Shown: positions 1-7,654 of the stretch, piece by piece
Layout of the letters: each line of letters opens with the position of its first letter
How positions within the stretch are numbered: position 1 is the stretch's first letter
NCBI RefSeq assembly: GCF_020525925.1
Contig: NZ_CP084876.1
Location: forward strand, 310,001 to 374,000
Direction of reading: 5' to 3'
DNA length: 64,000 nt
DNA from: Klebsiella quasipneumoniae subsp. quasipneumoniae
GTDB taxonomy: Bacteria > Pseudomonadota > Gammaproteobacteria > Enterobacterales > Enterobacteriaceae
Made by a program: the position numbers and the translations under genes
The notes under the pieces: model-generated
The model's database searches: none
Told to the model about the DNA's origin: nothing
What the model saw: only the letters and a program-made list of their open reading frames with translations

Positions 1-1409
1 ATAAAACGGCTCCAGCAGACGCGCCACTCGCCGCCGCGCTGCGGATTGACCGCAATACGATCGCCGACAATGGCGATCCATTCTCCGCGATCCAGTTTTT
101 CCTGCAGCAGCATGGCGGTCTCCGGGCCGATATCGGTGACCGGCAGCAGGTTGAGTCCGGCCTGCGGGGCCATCTCCGCCATAATCTGCTTAAAGCGTTG
201 GGCATTGTCGCTGAACACCAGCGCGTTGATGGTCTTGCTGCCCTGCAGCTGCGCCAGCGCACGGCAGGCTTCAACATCGCCGAGATGTGAGGCCAGCAGT
301 AGTTTGCCGCGCGGATCGTCGATATTGAGCGTCTCTTCGGCACCTGCGGCAAACACCACATCGCGACCAAACTGCAGTTCGCCGCGCCAGCTGGCGATTT
401 TATCCAGCATCGCGTTGCCAAAGCGCAGGAAGTGACGATAGCTACTGAGTTCGCCCGGCTCCGGCAGCTGACGAGCGGCTAACTGGTCGCGCACGCGGGT
501 AAGCCAGTTTTGTGAAGCGCGGCGCGCGGTGCTGGCCGTTAGCCAGTAGACGCCGACCACCGGGTAGAGCAGCAGCGAAAACGCGTGTCGTCCCAACAGC
601 CGCCACACCAACAGCATCAGGCGCATGCCCCATAAGCCTTTGACCTCCTTCTGACGCGCCCAGTGCGGCGAAGCGCGGCGAAACAGCAGCGAGGGGATCC
701 GCGGCAACATGCCGAGGAACAGTCGGGTATGCATCAGCGAGATGCGGCAATTATCTCTGAGGGCATCGAAATGCGACAAACCGTCCGGCGGATAGGTCAC
801 GCGGGTCGGGACAAAGTAGCTGGTGTTCCCCTGCCAGTAGAGGCGCACCATCACTTCGGTATCAAAATCCATCCGCTTGCCGAGGGGCACGCGCTTAGCC
901 AGCTGCAGCGTCGGCGCCAGCGGATAGACGCGAAAGCCGCACATGCTGTCTTTTAGCTGCAGCGATAGCGTTTCAATCCATACCCAGACGTGGGTGATCC
1001 AGCGTCCGTACAGGCGCGAGCGCGGGATTGAGTCGTCGTAAACCGGCTGGCCGGAGATCAGCGCCTCGGGATGCTTCTGCGCCAGCGCCAGCAGCTGCGG
1101 AATATCTTCGATGGCGTGCTGCCCATCGGCATCGACCTGCACCGCGTGGCTGAACCCGGCTTGCGCTGCGGCCTGTAATCCGCAGATGACCGCGGCGCCT
1201 TTTCCGGCGTTCTGCGGTAAGCGGATCAACGTCAGATCCGGGGTTTCCAGCGCCAGTCGCTCCAGCTCCAGCTGTGTGCGACTGTCGCTCCCGTCGTCCA
1301 CCACGATACAGGGAAGATCAAACGGCTGCAGGCGCGCCAGCACCCGCGACATCATCGCGCCGTGGTTATAGCACGGGATCACCACGCAGGGGGAGAAGGT
1401 TAGCGACAT
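1..1409 (-). CDS. apeJ: Glycosyltransferase family 2 / lysophospholipid-type acyltransferase fusion of the aryl polyene cluster, 3' end cut by window
   Basis: The reading frame opens at an ATG at 1409 and stays open to the left edge (469 codons), so the C-terminus is missing. Residues 1 to about 240 are a GT-A glycosyltransferase: DDGS at 38-41 and the metal-binding DAD at 93-95 within VDADGQH. A basic, partly hydrophobic linker follows, then an LpxL/HtrB-like acyltransferase half with HLGDVE from His375, the HX4E catalytic pattern. It overlaps the upstream dehydratase gene by 10 bp, so the two are probably translationally coupled. In APE clusters this fusion is thought to attach or acylate the polyene on its lipid carrier; the exact reaction is inference. 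The symbol follows the Xenorhabdus ape naming by gene order. Confidence 0.85.
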   Translation of the reverse strand, partial: MSLTFSPCVVIPCYNHGAMMSRVLARLQPFDLPCIVVDDGSDSRTQLELERLALETPDLTLIRLPQNAGKGAAVICGLQAAAQAGFSHAVQVDADGQHAIEDIPQLLALAQKHPEALISGQPVYDDSIPRSRLYGRWITHVWVWIETLSLQLKDSMCGFRVYPLAPTLQLAKRVPLGKRMDFDTEVMVRLYWQGNTSYFVPTRVTYPPDGLSHFDALRDNCRISLMHTRLFLGMLPRIPSLLFRRASPHWARQKEVKGLWGMRLMLLVWRLLGRHAFSLLLYPVVGVYWLTASTARRASQNWLTRVRDQLAARQLPEPGELSSYRHFLRFGNAMLDKIASWRGELQFGRDVVFAAGAEETLNIDDPRGKLLLASHLGDVEACRALAQLQGSKTINALVFSDNAQRFKQIMAEMAPQAGLNLLPVTDIGPETAMLLQEKLDRGEWIAIVGDRIAVNPQRGGEWRVCWSRF

Positions 1410-1753
1410 AAGCGAATCTTCCCGCTGCTGGCGGTATGTCGTGTTTCGCCATCGTGGCGCTGATAGCTGAAGGTGATGAGCTGACGCGCCTCCTGCCAGC
1501 TAAGAGTGAGCGTCACGATCGCCCCCGGCAGGAGCGGCGACTGGAATTTCACATTGTGAATATCGTGAAAGCGCCAGCCGGGCGCCAGCAAGGTGGTAGC
1601 GTAATGCATCGCCCAGTCAATCTGCGCGACGCCTGGCAACAAGGGCTGAACGGCAAAGTGGCCGCGAAACCAGAATAACGCCGGATCCACCGATAAAATG
1701 ATTTCAACCCGATCGGCTTGTGGCTGACGGCGCTCAATTTCATGGGGCTGCAT
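1400..1753 (-). CDS. apeI: Hot-dog fold 3-hydroxyacyl-ACP dehydratase of the aryl polyene cluster
   Basis: A 117-residue FabZ/FabA-type hot-dog protein. The signature GHFAVQPLLPGV carries the catalytic His at residue 32, followed by the usual proline-rich loop. In aryl polyene synthesis, dehydratases of this family introduce the conjugated double bonds into the ACP-bound chain. The start at 1753 was preferred over an upstream in-frame start at 1783 because AGGAG sits 7 nt in front of this ATG. It begins inside the end of the acyl-activating enzyme gene (14 bp overlap) and ends 10 bp inside the glycosyltransferase gene, so it is internal to a tight operon. A plain thioesterase is the alternative, but the His motif favours dehydratase. 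Confidence 0.85.
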   Translation of the reverse strand: MQPHEIERRQPQADRVEIILSVDPALFWFRGHFAVQPLLPGVAQIDWAMHYATTLLAPGWRFHDIHNVKFQSPLLPGAIVTLTLSWQEARQLITFSYQRHDGETRHTASSGKIRLCR

Positions 1754-3089
1754 GAAATAACTCCTGTAACTGCGCGTAGACACGCTTGTTCATACTATTG
1801 ACGGGGATCTCGTCGATAACCCGCCAGTAGCGGGGAATGGCGACTGGTTCCAGCAGAGGGCGCAGTGCTTTTCGCCAATGAGTCTCCTGGCTTTTTCCCC
1901 AGCGCTGGCGGGCATGGTTATCCAGCACCAGCAATACGCCAATACTCTGACGGCTGCCGCGGGTGATGGGTAACACGGCGGCATCAATGATGCCTTCAAG
2001 TTCCAGCAGGCGCTGCTCCACTTCGCTCAGCGATATGCGCTTCTCTTCAATTTTGACCACGCGATCCCGACGGCCTGCCAAATGGAAGTGGCCACTCTCG
2101 CGAAAATGCAAAATATCCTCGAGCAGCTGGCCGCGGTTATCGGTAATAAGCGGAGAAAAGAGGCGGAACGCATCGCCTTCTGGCTGAAAGCGGATGCCAG
2201 GAAACGGTTGCCATGGCGCCTCATCCTGCACGCGCTGGCGGCAGGCGATGACGCCGCTTTCCGTACTGCCGTATATTTCATCCGGCCAGGTATTGCACCA
2301 GCGGGCGGTTTGCACGGCATCCTGCCAAAGCAGCTTGCCGCCTGCGGACACGATCATTTCGATCGGCGGAGGGGTAAGCCGGTGGTCGAGACGTTTAAGG
2401 AAGGCCGGACTACTAATAAACAGATAGCGATGCTTCCGGCTTAACGCCGTTAACTGCTCGGTGTACTCCAGCATGTCCGCGTGAAGCGGTAAACCCAACG
2501 CCATTGGCAAGAACAGTCGAAACGTCAGGCCATACATATGCTGCGGCGCTACGGATGCCACCACCCGACAGCCTGCCAGACGCCCGGCATAGCAGGCGGA
2601 TAACAGCGCCGCCTCGCGGTCGAGCGAGCCGATCGGTTTGCAAATTCGCTTCGGTTGACCGGTGGAACCGGAGGTGAATAACTCAATGCAAGCCTCTTTG
2701 CCTGGCGCGGGAAAATGCATCTGGCCGCTCGTTACCGCCATCGTGGACTCGACAATCACCAGCGCGCCATCCCATGCCAGCGCTTTATCGCTGAGAATGC
2801 CGTCAAACAGCGCCTTCTGCTCATTTAACAGCGAAATACGGCCGTGGCCGGGAAGGACCGGCGTTTTGCCGGCATGCAGGGTTGCCAGCAGAGCGACGAT
2901 AAACAAGTAGCTATTTTCAATGCACAACGCCCAGCGCATGGCTGGCTGCTGACGCAAGTGCGTGAGCAGGTGGGCGACATCATGGCGCAGATGTGCAAGC
3001 GTCCAGAGGTGCGTGTCCTGCCAGGCGATCGGCGTTTCCGGCGAACGCGCGGCGCTGAGCCACTGGTCCAACGGGAGAGGCTGCTTCAT
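1740..3089 (-). CDS. apeH: AMP-forming acyl/aryl-ACP synthetase of the aryl polyene cluster
   Basis: A 449-residue member of the adenylate-forming (ANL) family. The phosphate-binding loop FTSGSTGQPK lies at residues 138-147 and the YGSTESG motif near residue 275. The C-terminal part is short, as in other AMP-ligases of aryl polyene clusters. The inferred role is to activate the aromatic starter, probably 4-hydroxybenzoate or a derivative, and load it on one of the two carrier proteins encoded just upstream. The start overlaps the stop of the preceding membrane-protein gene as ATGA, typical of coupled translation. Substrate identity cannot be read from the sequence. Confidence 0.85.
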   Translation of the reverse strand: MKQPLPLDQWLSAARSPETPIAWQDTHLWTLAHLRHDVAHLLTHLRQQPAMRWALCIENSYLFIVALLATLHAGKTPVLPGHGRISLLNEQKALFDGILSDKALAWDGALVIVESTMAVTSGQMHFPAPGKEACIELFTSGSTGQPKRICKPIGSLDREAALLSACYAGRLAGCRVVASVAPQHMYGLTFRLFLPMALGLPLHADMLEYTEQLTALSRKHRYLFISSPAFLKRLDHRLTPPPIEMIVSAGGKLLWQDAVQTARWCNTWPDEIYGSTESGVIACRQRVQDEAPWQPFPGIRFQPEGDAFRLFSPLITDNRGQLLEDILHFRESGHFHLAGRRDRVVKIEEKRISLSEVEQRLLELEGIIDAAVLPITRGSRQSIGVLLVLDNHARQRWGKSQETHWRKALRPLLEPVAIPRYWRVIDEIPVNSMNKRVYAQLQELFHAAP

Positions 3090-3667
3090 GGTTTATCTCG
3101 TTTTATCACCCGCTGGCGCACCAGCCACTCGCCGGCCATGAGCGTGCCCATCAGCAGATAGGAAATCATGCCGTTCCACGCCGTCCACAGGGACAGATCG
3201 CCATACAGCGCGGTAAAAAGCGCAATGCCACCGTTAATGATGAAAAAGGCGCACCAGATTTGGGTGACGCGCCGGGTATAGCGTACAGCCCGCTCCGGAA
3301 GATCCGGTTCACGCAGTCGCGCCAGACGCTCGATTATCGGCATCCTGGACCATAGCGAACCGCCAAACACCGCCAGCATCACGCTGTTCACTACCACCGG
3401 GTAAAATAGCAGTAACTGATGGGTTTTCAGCAGGTAGCTGGCAATACATAGCGTCATGCCGGCCACCGCCACAATCTGAGTGACCACGCTCAGCGCTCCC
3501 GCCCGTCGCCGGGTCTGACGAAAGCGTAAAAACAACATCAGCGCCATGAGCGGTAACAACCCTTGCAGGCTGTTATGCGCGAGGCCGAACCAGATTATAA
3601 ACGGCCAGGCCAGCAGCAATATGCCCGTCAGCAATGGCACAACTGGCAGTGAGCGAATGCCCGACAC
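3086..3667 (-). CDS. apeG: COG4648-type membrane protein of the aryl polyene cluster
   Basis: A 193-residue integral membrane protein with about five hydrophobic segments (residues roughly 7-30, 33-47, 62-78, 85-105 and 135-170) separated by short basic loops. Proteins of this type occur as a fixed member of aryl polyene and flexirubin clusters, but I know of no demonstrated biochemical role. It starts with GTG, six bases after the stop of the carrier-protein gene, and ends with an ATGA overlap with the acyl-activating enzyme gene. Context suggests assembly or docking of the polyene enzymes at the inner membrane; that is inference only. Confidence 0.75.
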   Translation of the reverse strand: MSGIRSLPVVPLLTGILLLAWPFIIWFGLAHNSLQGLLPLMALMLFLRFRQTRRRAGALSVVTQIVAVAGMTLCIASYLLKTHQLLLFYPVVVNSVMLAVFGGSLWSRMPIIERLARLREPDLPERAVRYTRRVTQIWCAFFIINGGIALFTALYGDLSLWTAWNGMISYLLMGTLMAGEWLVRQRVIKRDKP

Positions 3668-3673
3668 GGTGAA

Positions 3674-3925
3674 TTATTCTTCTTTGAACAGGCGTTCTAC
3701 CGCATCGACCACATCCTGCACGGTGCGGACAGTTTTGAACTCTTCTGGCTTGATTTTCTTACCAATTTTCTTTTGCAGATGGACGATCATGTCGATGGCG
3801 TCAATACTGTCCAGTTCGAGATCTTCGTACAGGCGGGCCTCAGGCGTAATATCCTGCGGATCGATTTCAAACACGTTCACCAGCAGCGCGGAGATTTCTT
3901 CGTAAATGGCTTGTTGTTCATTCAT
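3674..3925 (-). CDS. apeF: Acyl carrier protein of the aryl polyene cluster (second of two)
   Basis: An 83-residue acyl carrier protein. The 4'-phosphopantetheine attachment site is Ser40 in LELDSIDAID, at the start of helix II. The ATG at 3925 was chosen because AGGAG lies 7 nt upstream; a GTG two codons earlier is less well placed. The C-terminal half is lysine-rich (about residues 54-66), unusual for the mostly acidic ACP family, and may mark a distinct partner surface. It follows the first carrier gene after 11 bp. APE clusters regularly encode two ACPs that are thought to divide starter loading and chain elongation. Confidence 0.9.
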   Translation of the reverse strand: MNEQQAIYEEISALLVNVFEIDPQDITPEARLYEDLELDSIDAIDMIVHLQKKIGKKIKPEEFKTVRTVQDVVDAVERLFKEE

Positions 3926-3936
3926 AACCACTCTCC

Positions 3937-4197
3937 TCAGGCGCGCTGTGCTTGAATAAATGCCGCCAGCGTGGCGACAGAGTAGAAATGCTGACGCATC
4001 TCTTCACTTTCAGCCGACAGCACCACGCCGTACTGATTTTTTACCGCCAGACCCAGCTCCAGCGCATCAATTGAGTCCAGACCCAGACCATCGCCAAACA
4101 GCGCGGCGTCGGTGTCGATATCATCAGCGGACAGCTCGTCCAGGTTCAATGTACTGATGATCAGATTTTTAATTTCAAGATAGAGCGCTTGCATCAT
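3937..4197 (-). CDS. apeE: Acyl carrier protein of the aryl polyene cluster (first of two)
   Basis: An 86-residue acyl carrier protein with the modified serine at residue 42 in LGLDSIDALEL. It is more acidic than its neighbour and shares only the core helix II motif with it, so the pair are not a recent duplication. Two adjacent ATG codons (4197 and 4194) are possible starts; the Shine-Dalgarno sequence is poor for both, but the gene begins 23 bp inside the preceding acyltransferase gene, so coupling to its translation is likely. Modification needs a phosphopantetheinyl transferase, and no gene for one is visible in this window. Confidence 0.9.
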   Translation of the reverse strand: MMQALYLEIKNLIISTLNLDELSADDIDTDAALFGDGLGLDSIDALELGLAVKNQYGVVLSAESEEMRQHFYSVATLAAFIQAQRA

Positions 4198-4990
4198 TCA
4201 TTCCTGTTTCAGGGAGAGTGCCTGTTTCTAATTTAAGCAAAATATGACGGTTCAACTGTCTTGCGGCCAGCGCCGGTTCTTGTTTATTGGCATCATAAAA
4301 CTGATGTATTGGCAGCCGTTCTCCAACCTCGACGGTAAACCGCGGCTTAGTTGGCGGCGCGTCGTACCATTTGCTTTGTTTACCCAGCATATGCTCGGTA
4401 CAGCGGATGACGACAATGCGTAAATCGCTGCCACAGCGTACCGCGATATTAGCCGCCCCCCGCTGTAGCTGCATTTTTTTCCCCGGCACGGTGCGCGTGC
4501 CTTCAGGGAAAATCAAAATCGTATCGCCTTGCTGTAAACGCTGCCGGCTTGCCGGCAGCAGGGCATCGGCCTGATCGTTAATCAGATAATCGGCGGCGCG
4601 GATCACGCCGCTGACGAATGGATTTTTCAGCAGCGCGCTTTTTACCATGCAGTCGGTCTCCGGCATCACCGAGGCCAGCATTACGTAGTCAATAAGGCTG
4701 GGGTGATTGGCGACCACCAGGCAACCGCGCTCCGCGCGCAAAATATCGCGGCCATCGATACGGTAATCGAGAACGCCGACGCTTTTCACCACGCTGAGGA
4801 ATACGCGAAAGCTAACGGAAATGCTGCGCCGCGCGATACGGCGTCGGCGGGTTTTATTACGTACCAAAACCAGCAGCAGATTAAACCAGATGAGCGAGAG
4901 CAGCAGGCCGCCAATGCCAAACAGTGCGAAGCAGAAACCGGTCATCGCTGCGCGCCAGAGCCGATTAAGCCGGTGGAAAAACGGCTTCAT
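4175..4990 (-). CDS. apeD: 1-acyl-glycerol-3-phosphate acyltransferase-like protein of the aryl polyene cluster
   Basis: A PlsC-family acyltransferase of 271 residues. A membrane segment lies at residues about 18-44, the catalytic NHPSLID (HX4D) at 95-101, and the acceptor-binding FPEGTR at 161-166. The ATG at 4990 was chosen over one at 5008 because it forms an ATGA overlap with the preceding stop codon and has GGAG six bases upstream. In APE clusters an enzyme of this type probably transfers an acyl chain to, or from, the lipid anchor of the polyene. A housekeeping phosphatidate role is less likely given its position inside the operon. Confidence 0.85.
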   Translation of the reverse strand: MKPFFHRLNRLWRAAMTGFCFALFGIGGLLLSLIWFNLLLVLVRNKTRRRRIARRSISVSFRVFLSVVKSVGVLDYRIDGRDILRAERGCLVVANHPSLIDYVMLASVMPETDCMVKSALLKNPFVSGVIRAADYLINDQADALLPASRQRLQQGDTILIFPEGTRTVPGKKMQLQRGAANIAVRCGSDLRIVVIRCTEHMLGKQSKWYDAPPTKPRFTVEVGERLPIHQFYDANKQEPALAARQLNRHILLKLETGTLPETGMNDASALS

Positions 4991-5709
4991 GCGCGGCTCC
5001 ATTGCCATTGCACGCGATCGCCGGGAAGCGTGAACGTGCGGGCATTCTGCAAATAGTACTGCAAGAACAGTAAACTTTGCGGTAATGGACTTTCAGCAAC
5101 GGCTGCATGAGGCTGGGCGTGGCATTGCCACTGGCGACCGGGCTCAATCACCCAGGCTGCCGCATAGGGCCAGGTGGTGATACCTGGCGGCAACTGAGCG
5201 TGGTAAAACTCAGGGAGAAAACCGTCGAAATCAACCATCAACACGCGCTGATAACCCGCCTGTAGCAGGCCCATCACTTCGTATAATCCCTGCTGAAACG
5301 TATCGCGTCCGGCAGAAAGGGATGACGACATAATCGCTTTTTTTGCAGCAATCGTCAGATTACCCACGGCGGAATTATGCACCGATAAGGCGAAATCGGT
5401 CGGCGAGATCGCTTGCTCCATAGCCAGCGCATGGAGGATCCGATAGTTGCGCTCCAGTTCGCCGTGACGGCTGGTATAAAGAACGGCATCGATTTCATGG
5501 CGACGGAGCATAGCCAGACCGCATTCCACAGCCAGCTTACTTCCCGAGCTGAGTCGGCGTGCGGTCATCATCGGCAATTCGCTGAGTTTGGGTGGCGCCG
5601 CGGCGGGATCGATGGCGTGCAAATGCTGTGACCACCGTTGCCATTGCTCGGGGCCACTGACGCCAGGCGCGAAGGCCTGCCAATCAACAATGTTAAATGA
5701 AAATGTCAT
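4987..5709 (-). CDS. apeC: Beta-ketoacyl synthase-like protein without the active-site cysteine (chain length factor)
   Basis: About 240 residues, matching only the N-terminal half of a ketosynthase (Ketoacyl-synt_2 type). Where a condensing enzyme carries its nucleophilic Cys the sequence reads SVHNSAVGN (HNS at 111-113), so it should not condense by itself. Such proteins in aryl polyene clusters pair with an active ketosynthase as a chain length factor. The ATG at 5709 is preferred; a TTG at 5733 is in frame but would be an unusual extension. The gene ends in an ATGA overlap with the acyltransferase gene. The active ketosynthases must lie outside the window, to the left. Confidence 0.85.
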   Translation of the reverse strand: MTFSFNIVDWQAFAPGVSGPEQWQRWSQHLHAIDPAAAPPKLSELPMMTARRLSSGSKLAVECGLAMLRRHEIDAVLYTSRHGELERNYRILHALAMEQAISPTDFALSVHNSAVGNLTIAAKKAIMSSSLSAGRDTFQQGLYEVMGLLQAGYQRVLMVDFDGFLPEFYHAQLPPGITTWPYAAAWVIEPGRQWQCHAQPHAAVAESPLPQSLLFLQYYLQNARTFTLPGDRVQWQWSRA

Positions 5710-5729
5710 CCACTCGCATCCGCGATCAA

Positions 5730-6791
5730 TCAATTATTCTTGTGGCATATCAACAAGGTATGCCCAACGCCTAAATTATCGTGACGCTGTTCTACTTCGA
5801 ACCCCGCCATTTCAAGATAGCGGTAAAACTTCTCTACGCTGTAGAAACGGCTGTTGCCGTTGGCCATACAGGTAAAATAGAGTGAAGACGCATTCAGACT
5901 AAATGATGCTGCTTCAAATTTCTGCGCATCCCAGAACAATTCCAGAATGTACAGGCGGGCGCCAGGTTTCATGACCTGTGCCACGTTACTGAGTATGGTG
6001 ATGATTTGTTCTGGCGAGAAACAGTCCAGGAACTGACTCATCCACCAGATATCCGCTTCTCCGGGTAGGGGGGCGTCACTCAGCATATCCACAGCATGAA
6101 AATCGATGCGATGGGCAAGGCCAGCATTTTCTATATTTTCCCGTGCCAGTGCAATTTGTTGCGGTAAATCTAATAACGTGACCGCGATATTTTCATCGTA
6201 CTGGCAACAGCGTAGCGCCCATTTCCCGGTATTACCGCCTACATCGTACAGCCTTGCGGGCTGGCTGGCGAATACATAGGGCAGCGCTGCAGTGAAGGCG
6301 CCATCGGAATAGTAATGGTCGAAGGCAAACCAGCTTTTGCGCGCCGCGGGTGGTAGCTGTGACAAGGCAGGGTAAATCGTTGGCCACTCACCAAAAACTT
6401 TTAATCCTGAAGGCTTTCCCTCCTGGAGCGCATTTTCCAGAAAGAATAATCCTTGATAACAAACGTCTTGAGTAAAATCCATATTTACTCGCGTCATCGG
6501 ATCATGAAGTAAGAAATGTCCTATTTTAGAGAGGTGGTAGCGTTCCTCTTTATAGGTCAGGATACGACCGCTTAATCCCATATCGAGCAAAACGCTAACG
6601 GCATATTCTTTTCCGTCGAAAATTTCACTGATGGCTGCAAACGTTGCACCGCGTTTACCTTGTTGGTCCAGATAACCCAGAATACCTGAGTTGCGTAGAC
6701 ATAATGCGGTTTGAAAGAGCATGGGGGCAAAAGCAATACGCTGCGCTTCAGTAATGGCATCAAGTGCGCTGAGAGAATCCTTTTGGTACAC
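5730..6791 (-). CDS. apeB: SAM-dependent methyltransferase of the aryl polyene cluster
   Basis: A 353-residue methyltransferase of the class found in antibiotic and plant O-methyltransferases. An N-terminal helical dimerisation part (residues about 6-100) precedes the Rossmann fold, whose motif I reads LYDVGGNTGK at 181-190. Further conserved blocks are VTLLDLPQQI near 206 and the DIWWMSQFLDCF region near 250. It probably methylates the aromatic head group of the polyene; whether on carbon or oxygen cannot be told. The start is a GTG with a weak Shine-Dalgarno; the family N-terminus begins close to it, so the choice is reasonable. It is the first enzyme gene after the lipoprotein. Confidence 0.8.
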   Translation of the reverse strand: MYQKDSLSALDAITEAQRIAFAPMLFQTALCLRNSGILGYLDQQGKRGATFAAISEIFDGKEYAVSVLLDMGLSGRILTYKEERYHLSKIGHFLLHDPMTRVNMDFTQDVCYQGLFFLENALQEGKPSGLKVFGEWPTIYPALSQLPPAARKSWFAFDHYYSDGAFTAALPYVFASQPARLYDVGGNTGKWALRCCQYDENIAVTLLDLPQQIALARENIENAGLAHRIDFHAVDMLSDAPLPGEADIWWMSQFLDCFSPEQIITILSNVAQVMKPGARLYILELFWDAQKFEAASFSLNASSLYFTCMANGNSRFYSVEKFYRYLEMAGFEVEQRHDNLGVGHTLLICHKNN

Positions 6792-6853
6792 GTTCGGTAC
6801 AACCTTATTACAAATAATCGGCGAAACGGGTCAGTAGTGACCCGTATGTATAT

Positions 6854-7249
6854 TTATTGTTGCAGAGCGGTGTTTGCTGCCAGCGTAACCTGAATATCTT
6901 TATCGAGGTTGTGTACCCAGCGGTTATAGTTTCTATGAATTTTTCCGTTGGCGGCCATGAGATTAATGCTACTCACATAGACAATAGAATAACTTGTTGC
7001 GGAGTAGTTAATTTTAATATCCGCGACATGGTCGCGATTTTGCAATTTACCTTTTATGACGCCAGGGCCCGCGTCAGACATAATCCATTGGCGCTGAGCA
7101 CCTGCTTTGATAATGGCATCCTTGACCTGCGCTTCCGTATGGCCGGCGCTCACTATCGCATTGACCTGTTCAATAGGGGCTGTCCGTGCGCAACCGGCGA
7201 GCGCACCGACAACCGTAGCGGCAATCATCCAGTGAATAATTTTTTTCAT
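6854..7249 (-). CDS. Small lipoprotein at the head of the aryl polyene operon
   Basis: A 131-residue protein with a classical lipoprotein signal: two lysines, a hydrophobic stretch, then the lipobox LAGC with the lipidated cysteine at residue 20. The mature part is predicted to be exported and shows no motif I can assign to a named domain. It is the first gene of the minus-strand run and lies 62 bp before the methyltransferase gene, so it is probably part of the same transcript. A lipoprotein in a polyene cluster could help localise the product to the outer membrane; that is inference. Confidence 0.8.
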   Translation of the reverse strand: MKKIIHWMIAATVVGALAGCARTAPIEQVNAIVSAGHTEAQVKDAIIKAGAQRQWIMSDAGPGVIKGKLQNRDHVADIKINYSATSYSIVYVSSINLMAANGKIHRNYNRWVHNLDKDIQVTLAANTALQQ

Positions 7250-7654
7250 GAATACTCCATGTCAATATATTGGCTACTGGCATTAACTTATGCCACGTAA
7301 GAAACTTTTATATAGGCTGATATGCTGTGGTTGTTCTGTCAGGCAATATGTTCATCTGTATTAAAACAGGCCGGAGAGGGAAATATGATGTTATAGAAAT
7401 ATTAACATCATGATAAACAATGAGGCGCTATCAGAGCCGTGAGGAAGTATAAGTAATTTAACCCTGCTCAGGCAATAGCGATAATTATTAATATGTATTT
7501 ATCCTTCCATTAAGGAAAGTCGAATAATCGTCGCGGCAATTTATGCTGATGAGCGCGGCGATGGCGCCGCTGAGGTTATTGCCATCGGAAGGCTGCTTTT
7601 CAACAGAAGTCGTGGTAATAGTGGCTCTGTATAGTACAAATCTGGTGGAACCTG
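7250..7654. other. AT-rich divergent intergenic region between the aryl polyene operon and yhhS
   Basis: About 405 bp without a convincing gene. It is much richer in A and T than its surroundings up to about 7510, which fits a regulatory region or the junction of an acquired cluster. It must carry the promoter of the minus-strand polyene operon and that of yhhS on the plus strand; I could not fix either by consensus. The right-hand part (7485-7634) contains an open stretch that may be a gene remnant, listed separately. Confidence 0.6.
7485..7634 (+). pseudogene. Possible remnant of an acetyltransferase-like (GNAT) gene
   Basis: A stop-bounded frame of 49 codons ends at TAG 7632-7634. From about residue 13 it reads like coding sequence: RIIVAAIYADERGDGAAEV, followed by IAIGRL. 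The pattern of a hydrophobic strand, a D-x-x-G turn and a second strand ending in GR resembles the beta3-beta4 hairpin of GNAT domains. There is no start codon with a ribosome site and nothing similar before or after, so at most it is a fragment. Chance similarity is quite possible. Confidence 0.2.
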
